A DNA stretch of 64,000 nucleotides from Arthrobacter sp. Hiyo8 (GTDB lineage: Bacteria > Actinomycetota > Actinomycetes > Actinomycetales > Micrococcaceae). Positions 44,978 to 56,096 of the stretch are shown here, piece by piece. The translations under genes and the position numbers were made by a program. Where the stretch lies: NCBI GenBank assembly GCA_001549895.1, contig AP014719.1, positions 3,162,001-3,226,000 of the forward strand. Direction: 5' to 3'. Under the pieces are notes generated by a model that searched no databases, had not been told where the DNA came from, and saw nothing but the letters and a program-made list of their open reading frames with translations. Position 1 is the first letter of the stretch, and each line of letters begins with the position of its first letter.

Positions 44978-45190
44978 GGGCAGGTAGCGCCCGCGCCGGC
45001 GAAGGGGCTCCGGTTGCTGAAAACGGTTCTGGAACCATCCGCGCCAGCGGTGACGCTCGGGTTGCTGAAAACGGTTCTGGAACCATCCGCGCCGGCGATA
45101 GTTGCGGCGAGACTGCGCGCGGCGTGAGGGCAGGTAGCGCCCGCGTCGGCGACGGGGTTCGGGTTGCTGAAAACGGTTCTGGAACCATCC
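44971..45190 (+). repeat. In-frame duplication of a gene's 5' end
   Basis: 44971-45040 and 45121-45190 (70 bp each) differ at only about four positions and both include the overlap GCGTGAGGG with a GTG start. A 29-bp core is present a third time (45012-45040, 45060-45088, 45162-45190). Distances of 48, 102 and 150 bp are all multiples of three. Confidence 0.95.
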
Positions 45191-45501
45191 TGGCTGTTGC
45201 TCTGGGCCTCGTTGTCATGGCCTGCTTGGCGGCGGCGCTGACCCTGGCCCAAGCCATGGCGATGGCCCACCGCGCAGCGTCTGCCGCCGATCTCGCGGCG
45301 CTCGCAGGAGCCGACGCGGCCCGCGGCCTGACAACCGGAGATCCTTGTTTGCTCGCCAGCGAAACGGCCGCGCAGCATGGAGCTTCGTTGACGGCGTGCA
45401 CGGTGGGCGTAGGCGGGATCGTGGAAGTCCGCACTGAGCTGGACCGCGGCGCAGTCTTCGGGACCGCGACCGGCAGAGCCCGGGCCGGTCCGCCGCCCTA
45501 G
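44974..45501 (+). CDS. TadE/TadG-like protein (Rv3654c-like) with duplicated N-terminus
   Basis: 175 aa in one intact frame from GTG at 44974. The N-terminal 70 residues contain VAENGSGTI three times (residues about 14-22, 30-38, 64-72); only the last is followed by a membrane helix (LAVALGLVVMACLAAALTLA). Then comes the extracellular part AADLAALAGADAARGLTTGD and CLLASETAAQHGASL. GSGT before a helix is the normal prepilin-type signature of this family. A second GTG at 45124, in frame and in the same sequence context, could be the ancestral start, which would give about 125 aa, the usual family size. Confidence 0.85.
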   Translation: MRAGSARAGEGAPVAENGSGTIRASGDARVAENGSGTIRAGDSCGETARGVRAGSARVGDGVRVAENGSGTILAVALGLVVMACLAAALTLAQAMAMAHRAASAADLAALAGADAARGLTTGDPCLLASETAAQHGASLTACTVGVGGIVEVRTELDRGAVFGTATGRARAGPPP

Positions 45502-45538
45502 AACCGCCGCCCTAGAACCGCCGCCCTAAATCGTGCGC

Positions 45539-47879
45539 CTAGGACGCGTCGCGCAGCAGCACGTCTATCAGGGTGACCGCTGCGTCCTTGTCCAGCGGAT
45601 TGTTCTTGTTGCCGCATTTGGGGGACTGGACGCAGGAAGGGCAGCCGGTGTCACACTCGCAGGCTTTGATGGCGTCCCTTGTGGCGGTCAACCACACTTT
45701 GGCTTTTTCGAAGCCGCGCTCGGCAAATCCGGCACCGCCTGGATGGCCGTCGTACACAAAGATCGTGGGAACTCCGGTGTCGGCGTGGAGCGCTGTTGAG
45801 ACTCCACCAATATCCCAACGATCACTTGAAGCGACCAGCGGCAGAAGCCCGATGGCGGCATGCTCGGCGGCGTGAAGGGCACCCGGGAACTGGGCCTCGA
45901 CAAGGCCTGCGCTAGTCAGCGAACGGTTGTGGACCACAAACCATACCGCCTTGGTGAAAAGATCCCTGGCCCCGAGTTCCAGCGGTTCTTCCCCAAAACC
46001 TCGTTGGAAATCAGTGCCTTACGTTGGAAGGAGACTACCTGTGTTGTTACTTTCACTTCGCCGAAGTGAACCGCGATATCCCCCCATTCCATGGTCCGGA
46101 GAGTCTGCAGCACCTCGATCTGCGTCACGTCCCGTGCCGTCGTGTAGTAGTCCGGGTTGGTTCGACGAACCACCACGCAATGGTCCTCTTCGTTCAGTTC
46201 CTCGACCAAGTAACTGTCGCCTTGGTGCACATAGATCGCACCCGTATGCGCCTGGTAGTGCGTCTGTGGCGAGTCCATGGTGCCTAACAGGGAGCCAGTC
46301 TCGGAGTCCACGATGCTTACGGGGCCGCCGCCATCTGCGCGGAGGTTTACCATGGCCGCGGCGCTCTCGGGATGGGTCCAGAACCAGCCCGCGGCCCGTT
46401 TCCGCAGGTACCCCTGTTGCACCAACTGATTCAGCAGGGATTCGGACGTCGGCCCGAACAGCTCAAGTTCAGCCACACCGATCGGGAGCTCGGCCGCTGC
46501 CGCGCACAGATGGGGCCGAGCACGTAGGGGTTTCCGGGATCGAAGACGGTGGCCTCGACCGACACGTCAAAGATCGCCTCCGGATGGTTGACGAGGTATG
46601 TGTCCAAAGGATCGTCGCTGGCCACGAACGCGGCAATAGCGTTTTGGCCTGCCCGGCCGGCCCGTCCGATCTGTTGGAACAGGGAAGCCCTCGTCCCGGG
46701 CCAGCCGGCTACCAGCACGGCGTCCAGCCCGGAAATGTCGATACCCAATTCCAATGCCGACGTGCTGGACACCCCAAGCAGCTCACCGGAACGCAAAGCC
46801 CTTTCCAAAGCCCGTCTCTCCTCGGGGAGATAGCCGGAACGGTACGCAGCAACCCGCTGGGGCAGGCTGGGATCCACTTCGTCGAGGAGGCGCTTGGTGA
46901 TAGACGAAATTGTTTCCGCGCCGCGCCTGGACTTGATGAAGGCGATGGTCCGCACACGGGAGGACACGAGGTTGGCCAGCAGGTCCGCGGTCTCGGCGAC
47001 GGCGGTCCTGCGGGATTTTGCCCCGTTTTCGCCCTTCAGCTCGGTCAGGGCAGGTTCCCAGAATGCCACCGTCGTGGAGCCATGAGGTGAACAGTCCTCG
47101 GAAATTTCGCGGACGGGGGTGCCGATGAGCCGGGCGAAGGATGTGCCCGGGTCCGACGCAGTCGCCGACGCCGCAATGAACACCGGTTCAGGAAAGGAGG
47201 TGCCGGCACCGTAGTAGGCACAGATTCGCCGGAGCCTCCGCATGAGGTTGGCGACGTGGGACCCGAACACCCCGCGGTAGCTATGGGCCTCGTCCACGAT
47301 GACGTACCGGAGCCTGCGGAAGAAGCGGGCCCACCACGTGTGGTTGGGCAGGATCCCGAAGTGCAACATGTCGGGGTTTGCGAGGATGAAGTTGGCATGA
47401 TCACGGATCCAGCGGCGCTGGGACTGCTCGGTGTCGCCGTCGTACGTTTCCGCCCGGACCGTGGGGAGCTTGAGCGCGCGGATCGCTGCCAACTGGTCGG
47501 CTGCAAGTGCCTTGGTGGGGGAGAGATACAGGGTGACGGCACCGTCGTCGTGGATCTTGCCCGGTTCGGACAGCACCCGCAGTTCTGAACGATGGATGGC
47601 GTCGAGGGCCGGCAGTTGGTAGGCGAGCGACTTTCCGGAGGCGGTCCCGGTGGCAATGACGACGTTTTGGCCGGAGTGGGCGAGCTCGGCTGCTTCGATC
47701 TGATGCCGGTACGGTTCGTGGATGCCCAAAGCCCCGTAAGCGGCAACCACATCGGGATGGGCCCAGCCCGGCCACGCCTCGTGGACCGCCTGGCGAGCTG
47801 GAATAGTGCGGACATGTCGCAACTGCTCCGGGTCCGGGCTCCTGCCCAGAAGGGAGATCATCGATTCAGTTGCGTTCAC
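45539..47879 (-). CDS. DEAD/DEAH-box helicase with C-terminal Cys cluster (MrfA/YprA-like, Rv3649-like)
   Basis: Superfamily 2 helicase. Motif I ATGTASGKSLAYQLPAL, motif II VIVDEAHSYRG, motif III ASATASDPG, motif VI QQIGRAGRAGQ. The C-terminal DUF1998-like part has the four-Cys pattern CECDTGCPSCVQSPKCGNKN, as in the B. subtilis mitomycin repair factor MrfA. Breaks near 46490 (around LGPHLCAAAAELPIGVAELE) and near 45930 need one base each. Restored length about 780 aa. GTG at 47879 lies in the 12-bp palindrome GTTCACGTGAAC; ATG at 47861 (MISLLGRSPDPEQLRH) is an alternative start. It is convergent with the Tad genes, the conserved helicase/secretion neighbourhood. Confidence 0.9.
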
Positions 47880-47927
47880 GTGAACATTCTGTCATTGCGC
47901 CGGAAACCGAACGGCGCCGAACCTCGG

Positions 47928-48623
47928 CTACGCCACAGACAGGTCAGTCTCGTCGACCGATTTGGTGGACATCATGAGCACCTGGCACACGTGCTTCCAG
48001 CCAAGGTGGGAGTAGAGATGCTGTCCGTCCAAGGAAGCGAGGAGCAGGCCGCTTTCAACATCGTATTGAAATGCCTGCGCGGCGAGGGCTTTCATGATGA
48101 AACTGCCCAGTCCCCGGCGCTGGTAGTTGGGCTCGGTGACGATTTTGTCGAACACCGCTGTCTGCTTGACTACGTATACCTGTCCGCTGGCCGCCACCTC
48201 TTCGCCGGCATGGACCACGGCGTAGTGGACGCCCTTGCTTTCGGAAGTGGTGAGCTTGAGGTCGTCATCCGAGAGCCACGGATCCTCGGCATCTTGCGTC
48301 CCCATGTCCACGATCATCATGGTCTGGGAATCGGAGGTGACGTTCAATCCGTTCTCGCGAGCCAATTGGGTGTAGCGTCCTGCGTCGTTCGTGAGGATCG
48401 TCAAAATGCGAGTGTCCGCCTGGGCGGTCTTGGCGGCCAGTTCGGCGAACTCGTCATCCGAGGGGTCGTAGGCAAAGTATTCCCAGTCGCCGGTTTTGTC
48501 TGCACGCAGGGCTGCCGGGAACCGGCCTTCCTTTCGCGTTTCGTAACTCCGGGACCCGGCCCAGCCAGCCACCCAGACGTCGAGCAGCTCAGCGATGTCT
48601 TCAACCAAGGCTTCGTGACTCAT
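47928..48623 (-). CDS. GNAT-family N-acetyltransferase
   Basis: 231 aa, intact. C-terminal GNAT domain with motif A VTEPNYQRRGLGSFIMKALA (Q/R-x-x-G-x-G/A) and VESGLLLASLDGQHLYSHLG; the N-terminal half is less conserved (TRILTILTNDAGRYTQLARE). Substrate unknown. Divergent from trhO. Confidence 0.88.
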   Translation of the reverse strand: MSHEALVEDIAELLDVWVAGWAGSRSYETRKEGRFPAALRADKTGDWEYFAYDPSDDEFAELAAKTAQADTRILTILTNDAGRYTQLARENGLNVTSDSQTMMIVDMGTQDAEDPWLSDDDLKLTTSESKGVHYAVVHAGEEVAASGQVYVVKQTAVFDKIVTEPNYQRRGLGSFIMKALAAQAFQYDVESGLLLASLDGQHLYSHLGWKHVCQVLMMSTKSVDETDLSVA

Positions 48624-48747
48624 GTAGAGAGACTATGCCAGCGGTCTGGGAATCAACAGGGGCCGTCAGTAACAGCTCCATTAACACTTAGAGTGACCGA
48701 ACGGCGGCCCGACTCATGGGTTTGGGCCAGCAAGTACCCTTAAATAC

Positions 48748-49641
48748 GTGGCTTTGAACAGAATTGTGCTCTTCTATGGCTTTACTCCGATCGCTGACCC
48801 GGACGCCGTGCGGCTCTGGCAGCGCGCCCTGTGCGAGAAGCTCGGCCTGACCGGGCGGATCCTTATTTCGCGGGACGGCATCAACGCCACAGTTGGTGGG
48901 GAACTGAACAACGTCAAGCAGTACGTGAAGACCACCAAGGAATACAAGGGCTTCCACGATATCGACTTCAAATGGTCCGAAGGCGGCGCCGACGACTTTC
49001 CGAGGCTCAGCGTCAAGGTTCGCGATGAGATCGTGTCCTTCGGCGCCCCCGGTGAACTGAAGGTGGACGAGAACGGCGTCGTCGGCGGTGGCACCCACCT
49101 TCAGCCCGAAGAGCTCCACGCACTGCTGGAGGAAAAGAAGGCTTCAGGGCAGGACGTGAAGTTCTTCGATGGACGGAACGCCTTCGAAGCCCAGATCGGC
49201 AAATTCAAGGACGCGATCGTTCCCGACGTCGCCACCACACACGACTTCATCAAGGAACTCGACTCGGGAAAATACGACGACCTCAAGGACCAGCCCGTAG
49301 TCACCTACTGCACAGGCGGAATCCGGTGCGAAGTCCTTTCCAGCCTGATGGTGAACCGCGGCTTCAAGGAGGTTTACCAACTCGACGGCGGGATTGTCCG
49401 CTACGGCGAGACCTACAAGGACCAGGGCCTGTGGGAAGGTTCCTTGTACGTTTTCGACAAGCGCATGCACATGGAATTCAGTGAGGATGCCAAGACCATT
49501 GGCCAATGCGTCCGCTGCCAGGCGCCCACCAACAAGTTTGAAAACTGCTCCAATTTGAGCTGCCGCAACCTCACGCTGTATTGCGCCGAATGTGCCTCGA
49601 GCCCGGAAACGCTGCGTTGCCCGGAAGGCTGCGCGGCCTAG
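48748..49641 (+). CDS. trhO: tRNA uridine(34) hydroxylase TrhO (rhodanese domain)
   Basis: 297 aa, intact. N-terminal acylphosphatase-like domain ([20 protein letters not shown]) and a rhodanese domain with catalytic loop CTGGIRCE (Cys at about residue 189); the C-terminus is Cys-rich ([32 protein letters not shown]), possibly metal-binding. TrhO/YceA-type enzymes make 5-hydroxyuridine at tRNA wobble position 34. GTG start. Confidence 0.92.
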   Translation: MALNRIVLFYGFTPIADPDAVRLWQRALCEKLGLTGRILISRDGINATVGGELNNVKQYVKTTKEYKGFHDIDFKWSEGGADDFPRLSVKVRDEIVSFGAPGELKVDENGVVGGGTHLQPEELHALLEEKKASGQDVKFFDGRNAFEAQIGKFKDAIVPDVATTHDFIKELDSGKYDDLKDQPVVTYCTGGIRCEVLSSLMVNRGFKEVYQLDGGIVRYGETYKDQGLWEGSLYVFDKRMHMEFSEDAKTIGQCVRCQAPTNKFENCSNLSCRNLTLYCAECASSPETLRCPEGCAA

Positions 49642-49650
49642 CCCCGGTCA

Positions 49651-50181
49651 TCAGATCCGGCTCACCCGGTACGCGAAGTTTGCCTGCGCATTTGCGGTGA
49701 TCGTGATGCCCAGGACGGCGTCTGTCTCCAGTTGCACGACCTTGACCCTCGTGGTGCCACAGCGCAGCATTACCTCGATGAGGACTTCGCTCCCGTTCCG
49801 CACAGTGAATTCGGTGCTGCGGGTACCTCGGCACGCCAGAGTCACTGCATACGTTCCCCCAGGAAGCTGGGTGGTCTCTTCGTCGCGGGACTCTCCAGCG
49901 GACAGCAGGTCGAAGCTGCTGTAAAAGGACAGCCCGTTCACGTCTGGAAGCACGTCTTGCGCCCAAGCCTTCAGCGCATCGCCCGTGACGGTCTGTCCAA
50001 GGGCCGGGTCGCGGGTCAACACCGGATCCGTGATCACCGCGGACGGCGGACTGCTCGCCGCGGCACGGCCGTCCTCGTAGGTGTATTCGCACGAGGCCAA
50101 AGTGCCGCACGCGAGCACACCACAAAGCACGACGGCGGGAATCGCCGGCGGCGTCGTCGCAACCTTCAGGGCGCGTGCCAC
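49651..50181 (-). CDS. Putative lipoprotein A of a pair, unknown function
   Basis: 176 aa, intact. Signal peptide with VLCGVLACGTLASC, Cys 31 being a likely lipidation site. The mature part ends in a beta-rich module: GGTYAVTLACRGTRSTEFTV, MLRCGTTRVKVVQLETDA, NAQANFAYRVSRI. Two Cys after the lipobox may form a disulfide. It resembles the next gene in layout, so the two probably arose by duplication. No family recognised. Confidence 0.8.
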   Translation of the reverse strand: MARALKVATTPPAIPAVVLCGVLACGTLASCEYTYEDGRAAASSPPSAVITDPVLTRDPALGQTVTGDALKAWAQDVLPDVNGLSFYSSFDLLSAGESRDEETTQLPGGTYAVTLACRGTRSTEFTVRNGSEVLIEVMLRCGTTRVKVVQLETDAVLGITITANAQANFAYRVSRI

Positions 50182-50229
50182 CCCATAGTCCGACTCTACG
50201 CCCGGCCGCAGCCGGGAACGAAGCGGCAG

Positions 50230-50667
50230 TTACGAAGCCGGTACCAGTTGGTATGCGTAGATCACGGGTGCATCGACGCTGCTTGCGCTGATGCTCAGTG
50301 GGCCGGCTGAGGGAATCTTGATGCGGGACGTTTCGCGGCTGCCATTGCACGCAGCCCCGGCCTCGGTGATCTGCGTGCCACCCGAGGAAACGTCGAAGAA
50401 TGCCTTGCCGCCGCCGTCGCAGGCCACAGTCAGGGTGTAGCTTCCGGCAGCGACATTTGCGAAGTTCTTGACCAAGGGGTCACGGTTCGGGATTTTTCCT
50501 GAGTCCTCCAGGACCACCCCGGCCGCCGACGGCATGGTGGTCGCCTTCCACGCGGGGATGTCGGCGTTGGAGACAGATCCCCCGGAGGAGCACGCCGTCA
50601 TCGCCAGGGTGGCAGCGCCAACGAGCAAAAGAGCAGCGCGACGCCAAGTGGAGGGGTGAAATGCCAT
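50230..50667 (-). CDS. Putative lipoprotein B of a pair, unknown function
   Basis: 145 aa, intact. Signal peptide MAFHPSTWRRAALLLVGAAT with lipobox MTAC. Module AGSYTLTVACDGGGKAFFDV, GAACNGSRETSRIKIPSAGP, VDAPVIYAYQLVPAS aligns in pattern with the neighbour (G-[ST]-Y-x-[VL]-T-[VL]-A-C and a final A-Y-x-[LV]). Gap between the two is 48 bp, same strand, so likely one transcript. Confidence 0.8.
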   Translation of the reverse strand: MAFHPSTWRRAALLLVGAATLAMTACSSGGSVSNADIPAWKATTMPSAAGVVLEDSGKIPNRDPLVKNFANVAAGSYTLTVACDGGGKAFFDVSSGGTQITEAGAACNGSRETSRIKIPSAGPLSISASSVDAPVIYAYQLVPAS

Positions 50668-50753
50668 GATTCAACGCTACCTGCTCGAATGCCTCCCCGC
50701 CGACGCAGGCGATCACGCGGCCGCCCACCCACCAGCCCGAATAGACTTGCACA

Positions 50754-52432
50754 GTGACTGATCCCGCAATGCCCGCCATCTTTGGGACCGCCCCGAAAAC
50801 CACCACCCTCGACGCTCCCCGCAGCGACCTTCCCGAGCTGCTCACGGCGCTCGCCGACGACCTGCGGAACGTTGGCTACACCGTGGACGGAGTGGCAGGA
50901 CTTCTTGGGGAGTCCGCCCACGCGGCCCTCGCCCGGGATCAGCTCATCCCTGCACTCATCGCCACCGAACCGGCCGACTCCGCCGGAGACCCGGCGACGG
51001 ACGGTGCGAAGGCCGCGCTCGCCGTCGTCGTGCGCTTGTGGCTTCTCGCTGTCCCGCAAACCGAAGACGACGTCGACGCCGCCCTGCCGCGCATCCGCAC
51101 CTCGGGCCTGGTGGAGCTTGGCTTGGTAGAGAAGAACGACGGCGGTGCTGTCGCGGCGAAGGTGGATTTGCGGCCGTACGGCTGGGAATGCGACTCCGGA
51201 GCAGACAACAGCGGGAGCGGCGGCGCCGAACTGTGGGTTTCCAGCGATCTCGCCGCCCACCAGCAGCCGGGCGTGCTCCGGCATGACCATGTGCTGGGCA
51301 TCGGGCAGGCATCCACCACCCTTGTCCAGACCACGATCCGGCGGCACTCGAAACGCGCCCTTGACCTCGGGACGGGCTGTGGAATCCAGACTTTCCACCT
51401 CCTGCACCACAGCGAGCATGTCACCGCCACCGACATCTCCGAACGGGCCCTCGCGTTCACCCGCTTCAACCTGATGCTCAATGCCGAGGCCCTCCACCTG
51501 GACCCGGCCGATCTCGAGTCCCGGGTGAGCCTGCGGCTGGGCTCGCTCCTGGAACCGGTCGCGGGTGAGACTTTCGATTTGGTGGTGTCCAATCCGCCTT
51601 TCGTCATTACCCCGCGCAGTGCTGGCGAGCATTCTTCGGATCAATTCACCTACCGCGACGGCGGCCTGCCCGGCGACGACATCGTGGCCAACCTCGTCCG
51701 AACCTTGCCCGACGTCCTGGCGCCCGGCGGCACGGCGCAGATGCTCGGCAACTGGGAAATCCCTGCAGGCAGCCGCTGGAGCGAACGGCCCGCGTCGTGG
51801 CTGGCAGGGTCCGGCACGGAGGCATGGTTCATCCAACGGGAACAGGTGAGTCCGGAGCTGTACGCGGAGACCTGGTTGCAGGACGCCTCCGAGGGCCGCG
51901 ACCGTAAGCTCTACCGTGACGCCTACGCCGCCTACCTGCAGGATTTCGCGTCCCGCAACGTGGACGCCATTGGCTTCGGAATGATCTGGCTGCGGCGGCC
52001 CGAAAGCCCGCGTCCGGGAGATGCGCCCGCCCGCTTCGAGGAAATCACGTACCCCATCGAGCAACCGATCGGCCCGCACCTCGCCGCCGCCGTCGAACGC
52101 GCCGATTGGCTCGATGCCACGAACTCTCAGAGGCCCACTTGGTGGTGGCCGAGGACGTGACCGAGGAACGCCACCAGCGGCCCGGCGCCGAACACCCCGG
52201 CGTCATCTTGCTGCGCCAGGGCGCGGGACTGCGCCGGACGAACCTGTTGAGCACCGAGCTGGCCGGTTTCGTGTCGGCATGTGACGGCGAGCTGTCCGTG
52301 CGCCAGCTCGTCGGCGCCTTGGCCGCCCTCCTGGGTGGAGACGACGACTTCGACGACGACGCTTTCCGCGCAGGTCTGCTCTCCGACGTCGGTAACCTGG
52401 TCCGCGACGGCTTCCTGCTTCCCACGGCATAG
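50754..52432 (+). CDS. Class I SAM-dependent methyltransferase (NPPF type)
   Basis: GTG start MTDPAMPAIFGTAPKTTTLD. An N-terminal all-alpha domain (LPELLTALADDLRNVGYTVD) precedes the SAM domain with RALDLGTGCGIQTFHLL and VVSNPPFVITPR, the N-PP-F motif of N-methyltransferases acting on amide or exocyclic nitrogens (HemK/RsmC types). The C-terminal part, including AHLVVAEDVTEERHQRPGAE and LRRTNLLSTELAGFVSACDG, is reached after one break near 52125. About 559 aa. Substrate unknown. Confidence 0.88.
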
Positions 52433-52467
52433 GACAATTGCGGCGCCCCGGCGGATAAACTGTTCCG

Positions 52468-53109
52468 GTGAATGAAGACAATGGGGTATCCACCGGGCTG
52501 GCATCCCCGAAGCGCCGGAAACGGCCCGAGAAGACGGTGGAGATCACCGACCCCAAAGCGATCCGTGCCCTTGCGCATGCCGCCCGGCTTGAGGTCATCT
52601 CGGAACTGTATTCCACGCAACTGAGCCGCACGGCCACAGAGCTCGCCGCGCAGACCGGGCTCACGCCGAGCGCCATGAGCTACCACCTGCGGGCCCTCCA
52701 GAAATGGGGGATCGTTACTGCCGCGGACAACGAGGGCGATGCACGCGAACGCCGTTGGAAGGCCGCGGGTTCGGACTTCACCATCAAATCCGGCGGCAAC
52801 GCTCCGAGCCCGGAGATCGCCGTCGTCGAACTCGAACTGGACGCTTTCCGGCGTCGGGCCACTGCCTTCACCCGGGCCCGTGGTGAGCGGCGCCAGCGGG
52901 GCGAGGCCGCGAACGAGGCAGCCGCCATGGTGTTGTCCAGCGATCTGCTGTACCTGACTCCGGATCAGCGGACGGATCTCAAGGCCAAATTCCAGGAACT
53001 CATCAGGTCATATGAGCTCGAGGATCCCACGCGGATTCCCGAAGGAGCGGTGCGAATCGCTACGATGTGGTCGATGATTCCGGACGACCGGACGCCGGCT
53101 TCAAGCTAA
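52468..53109 (+). CDS. ArsR-like winged-helix regulator
   Basis: 213 aa, intact. HTH at about residues 28-95 (DPKAIRALAHAARLEVISEL, TATELAAQTGLTPSAMSYHL, LQKWGIV) with a long helical C-terminus (RRRATAFTRARGERRQRGEA). Effector unknown; there is no Cys metal site. GTG start 35 bp after the methyltransferase gene. It may regulate neighbours or act elsewhere. Confidence 0.88.
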   Translation: MNEDNGVSTGLASPKRRKRPEKTVEITDPKAIRALAHAARLEVISELYSTQLSRTATELAAQTGLTPSAMSYHLRALQKWGIVTAADNEGDARERRWKAAGSDFTIKSGGNAPSPEIAVVELELDAFRRRATAFTRARGERRQRGEAANEAAAMVLSSDLLYLTPDQRTDLKAKFQELIRSYELEDPTRIPEGAVRIATMWSMIPDDRTPASS

Positions 53110-53228
53110 CCCAGAACACTGTTCCTCCACAGCACTTGTGCACATGGAAACGCACGATTCTGCAAAATATGGTGAACTAGGCCAATATGGGCACGAGCCC
53201 AAGCAATTCATTTTTCTGTAGGAGAACC

Positions 53229-55954
53229 GTGCCCAGCAAGGCAAAAACCGGCAAGAAACTCGTGATCGTGGAGTCTCCGGCCAAGAGCAAGACCATCGCC
53301 AAGTACCTGGGCGAGGGCTTCATTGTCGAGGCCTCGATCGGCCACATCCGCGACCTCCCGCAGCCCTCGGACCTCCCTGCAGAACTGAAGAAGACCTCGG
53401 TTGGCAAGTTCGCCGTCGACATCGAGAACGACTTCAAACCGTATTACGTGGTGTCTCCGGACAAGAAGAAAAAGGTCGCCGAGCTCAAGGCCCAGCTGAA
53501 AGACGCTGACGCGCTCTATCTCGCAACCGATGGGGACCGCGAGGGCGAGGCCATCGCGTGGCACCTCCTGGAGGTCCTGAAACCCAAGGTTCCCGTCTAC
53601 CGCATGACCTTCGGTGAAATCACCAAGGAAGCCATCCACCGCGCCATGGACAACCTGCGCGACGTTGACAGCGCCCTCGTGGACGCCCAGGAAACGCGCC
53701 GCATCCTGGACCGCCTGTACGGTTACGAAATCTCCCCGGTGCTGTGGCGCAAGGTTGCCCGCGGCCTGTCCGCCGGCCGTGTGCAGTCGGTCGTGACCCG
53801 CATGGTGGTGGACCGCGAACGCGAACGCATGGCATTCAAATCCGCATCGTACTGGGACCTGACCGGCCAGTTCGGTACCGGCTCCGCGACATTCAAGGCA
53901 AAGCTCGCTGCCGTCGACGGCGCGAAGGTAGCCAGCGGCCGCGACTTCAACGACGACGGCGTCCTCACCTCCGCGAACGCGGTGCACCTCAACGACGAAC
54001 TCGCGACGTCGTTGGCCGCCGGACTCGAGAACGCGGACTTCCGCGTCCGTTCCGTCGACACCAAGCCGTACACCCGCCGTCCCGCGGCGCCGTTCACGAC
54101 GTCGACCCTTCAACAGGAAGCCGGCCGCAAGCTGCGCTTCACCTCCAAGAGCACCATGCAGATCGCCCAGCGCCTGTATGAAAACGGCTACATCACTTAT
54201 ATGCGTACCGACTCGTCCGCCTTGAGCGACGAAGCCCTCACGGCGGCACGCCGCCAGGCCGCCGAGTTGTACGGTCCCGAGTACGTGCCGCAGTCTCCCC
54301 GGGTCTACGCCAACAAGGCTGCGAACGCGCAGGAAGCCCACGAAGCCATCCGCCCCGCGGGTGACTCTTTCCGCACCCCGGCCCAGGTTGCAAACCACCT
54401 GACTGGCGATGCTTTCCGGCTCTACGAACTCATCTGGAAGCGCACCATCGCCTCCCAGATGGGCGACGCCAAGGGCTCTACCGCCACCATCCGCCTCGGC
54501 GCAGTGGCTACCGATGGGCGCGACGCCGAATTCTCGGCCTCCGGCACGGTCATCACCTTCCCCGGCTTCCTCGCAGCCTATGAAGAAGGCAAGGACGAGA
54601 GCCGCGGCGACGACGACTCCGACGAAGCCCGGCGCCTTCCCAACGTGGCCAAGGACGATTCCCTCACGGCTTCGGACATCATTGCTATTGGCCACGAGAC
54701 CTCGCCACCGCCGCGGTACACGGAAGCATCCCTGACGGCGGAGCTGGAAAAGCGCGGCATCGGCCGCCCGTCCACCTATGCGTCCACGATCTCCACCATC
54801 CAGGACCGCGGCTACGTCCGGAAGCAGGGGTCTGCGCTGGTTCCCAGCTGGATCGCCTTCTCCGTGATCCGCCTGCTGGAGCAGCACTTCACCGACTACG
54901 TGGACTACGAATTCACGGCAGACATGGAAGGCGACCTGGACAAGATCGCCAACGGCCAGGCTGTAGGGGCCGCTTGGCTCAAGCACTTCTACTATGGTGA
55001 AGACGCCGATCCCGGCCTGCTGAGCATCGTCAACAACCTTGGTGAAATCGATGCACGCGAGATCAACTCGGTGCCGATTGCCGAGGGCATCACGCTGCGC
55101 GTCGGGAAGTTCGGCCCGTACTTGGAAAGTTCGATCCCCACCGTCGACCCCAAGACCGGCGAAGTCGTGGAGTCGGCGCGTGCCAACGTCCCCGAGGACC
55201 TCGCTCCGGACGAGCTCACTGCGGCCAAGGCCGTGGAGCTCATGGAAACGGCTGCCCCGAGGAACGCGTCCTGGGCGCGGACCCGCACACCGGACACACC
55301 GTGGTTGCCAAGAACGGCCGATACGGCGCCTACGTCACTGAGATCATCCCGGAGATGACCGAGGAGCAACTGGCAAACCAGCCCGTGGAGTACTACAAGA
55401 ACGGCAAACCCAAGCCGCCGAAGAAGCCCGTCAAGGCAAAGCCGCGCACGGGTTCGCTCTTCAAGTCGATGTCCGTTGATTCGGTCACGCTCGACGAAGC
55501 CATTCAGCTCATGAGCCTGCCCCGCGTGCTCGGCGCGGACGCCGAAGGCAACCCCATCACGGTGCAGAACGGCCGTTTCGGGCCCTACCTGAAGAAGGGC
55601 ACGGACTCGCGGTCCATCGGATCCGAGGAAGAGATCTTCACCATCACCCTGGAACAGGCGCTGGAGATCTACTCCCAGCCGAAGCAGCGGGGCGCGCGTG
55701 CCGCCGTACCGCCCCTGGCTGAGTTCGGTCCGGACCCTGTCTCGGAGAAGAACATCGTGGTGAAGGAAGGCCGTTTTGGCCCATACATCACCGACGGCGT
55801 CACGAACATCACCGTTCCGCGGGCCACGTCCTTGGAGGAGCTGACCCGGGAGCAGGCCATCGAACTGCTCGCCGAGAAGCGCGCCAAAGGCCCGGTCAAG
55901 CGGACCACTACGGCCCGCAAGGCGCCTGCGAAGAAGGCTGCGGCAAAGAAGTAG
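53229..55954 (+). CDS. topA: DNA topoisomerase I
   Basis: Type IA topoisomerase relaxing negative supercoils. GTG at 53229 with AGGAG at 53220-53224. Toprim domain KLVIVESPAKSKTIAKYLG and ATDGDREGEAIAWHL; active Tyr in NGYITYMRTDSSAL; gate residues GRPSTYASTISTI. No zinc-finger Cys, as in mycobacterial enzymes; instead C-terminal TopA repeats (VQNGRFGPYLKKG, VKEGRFGPYITDGV) and a Lys/Ala-rich tail. One break near 55258 (GCCCCGAGGAAC) needs one base. Restored length about 908 aa. Confidence 0.96.
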
Positions 55955-55967
55955 CTCGCGCCGAGAT

Positions 55968-56021
55968 CGTGGGTGTGGCCGGGGCTGCGTTCTGGAACGC
56001 AGCCCCCGGCCCACACCCACG
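55968..56021. repeat. Palindromic element, left copy (after topA)
   Basis: A stem of about 24 bp: CGTGGGTGTGGCCGGGGCTG and onwards, with centre TCTGGA, pairs with the second half with one bulge. It starts 13 bp after the topA stop and can serve as its terminator. The outer 18 bases, GCGCCGAGATCGTGGGTG at 55958-55975, recur inverted and exact at 57206-57223. Confidence 0.9.
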
Positions 56022-56096
56022 TATTGGGTTTCCTGGGTTTCCACATAGCTTGATTGGCCGCTTCCGGGCTCTCCGCCGCTCACCGAAACTGGTGCA

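Noticed and set aside
53208..54986. 592-aa open frame on the minus strand opposite topA
   Set aside because: It is a mirror of topA codons in high-GC DNA, has no family motif, and topA is certain on the plus strand. The same reasoning removes the long antisense frames opposite marP (15115-16347), the GH36 gene (17661-19190) and the ABC exporter (7400-8749).
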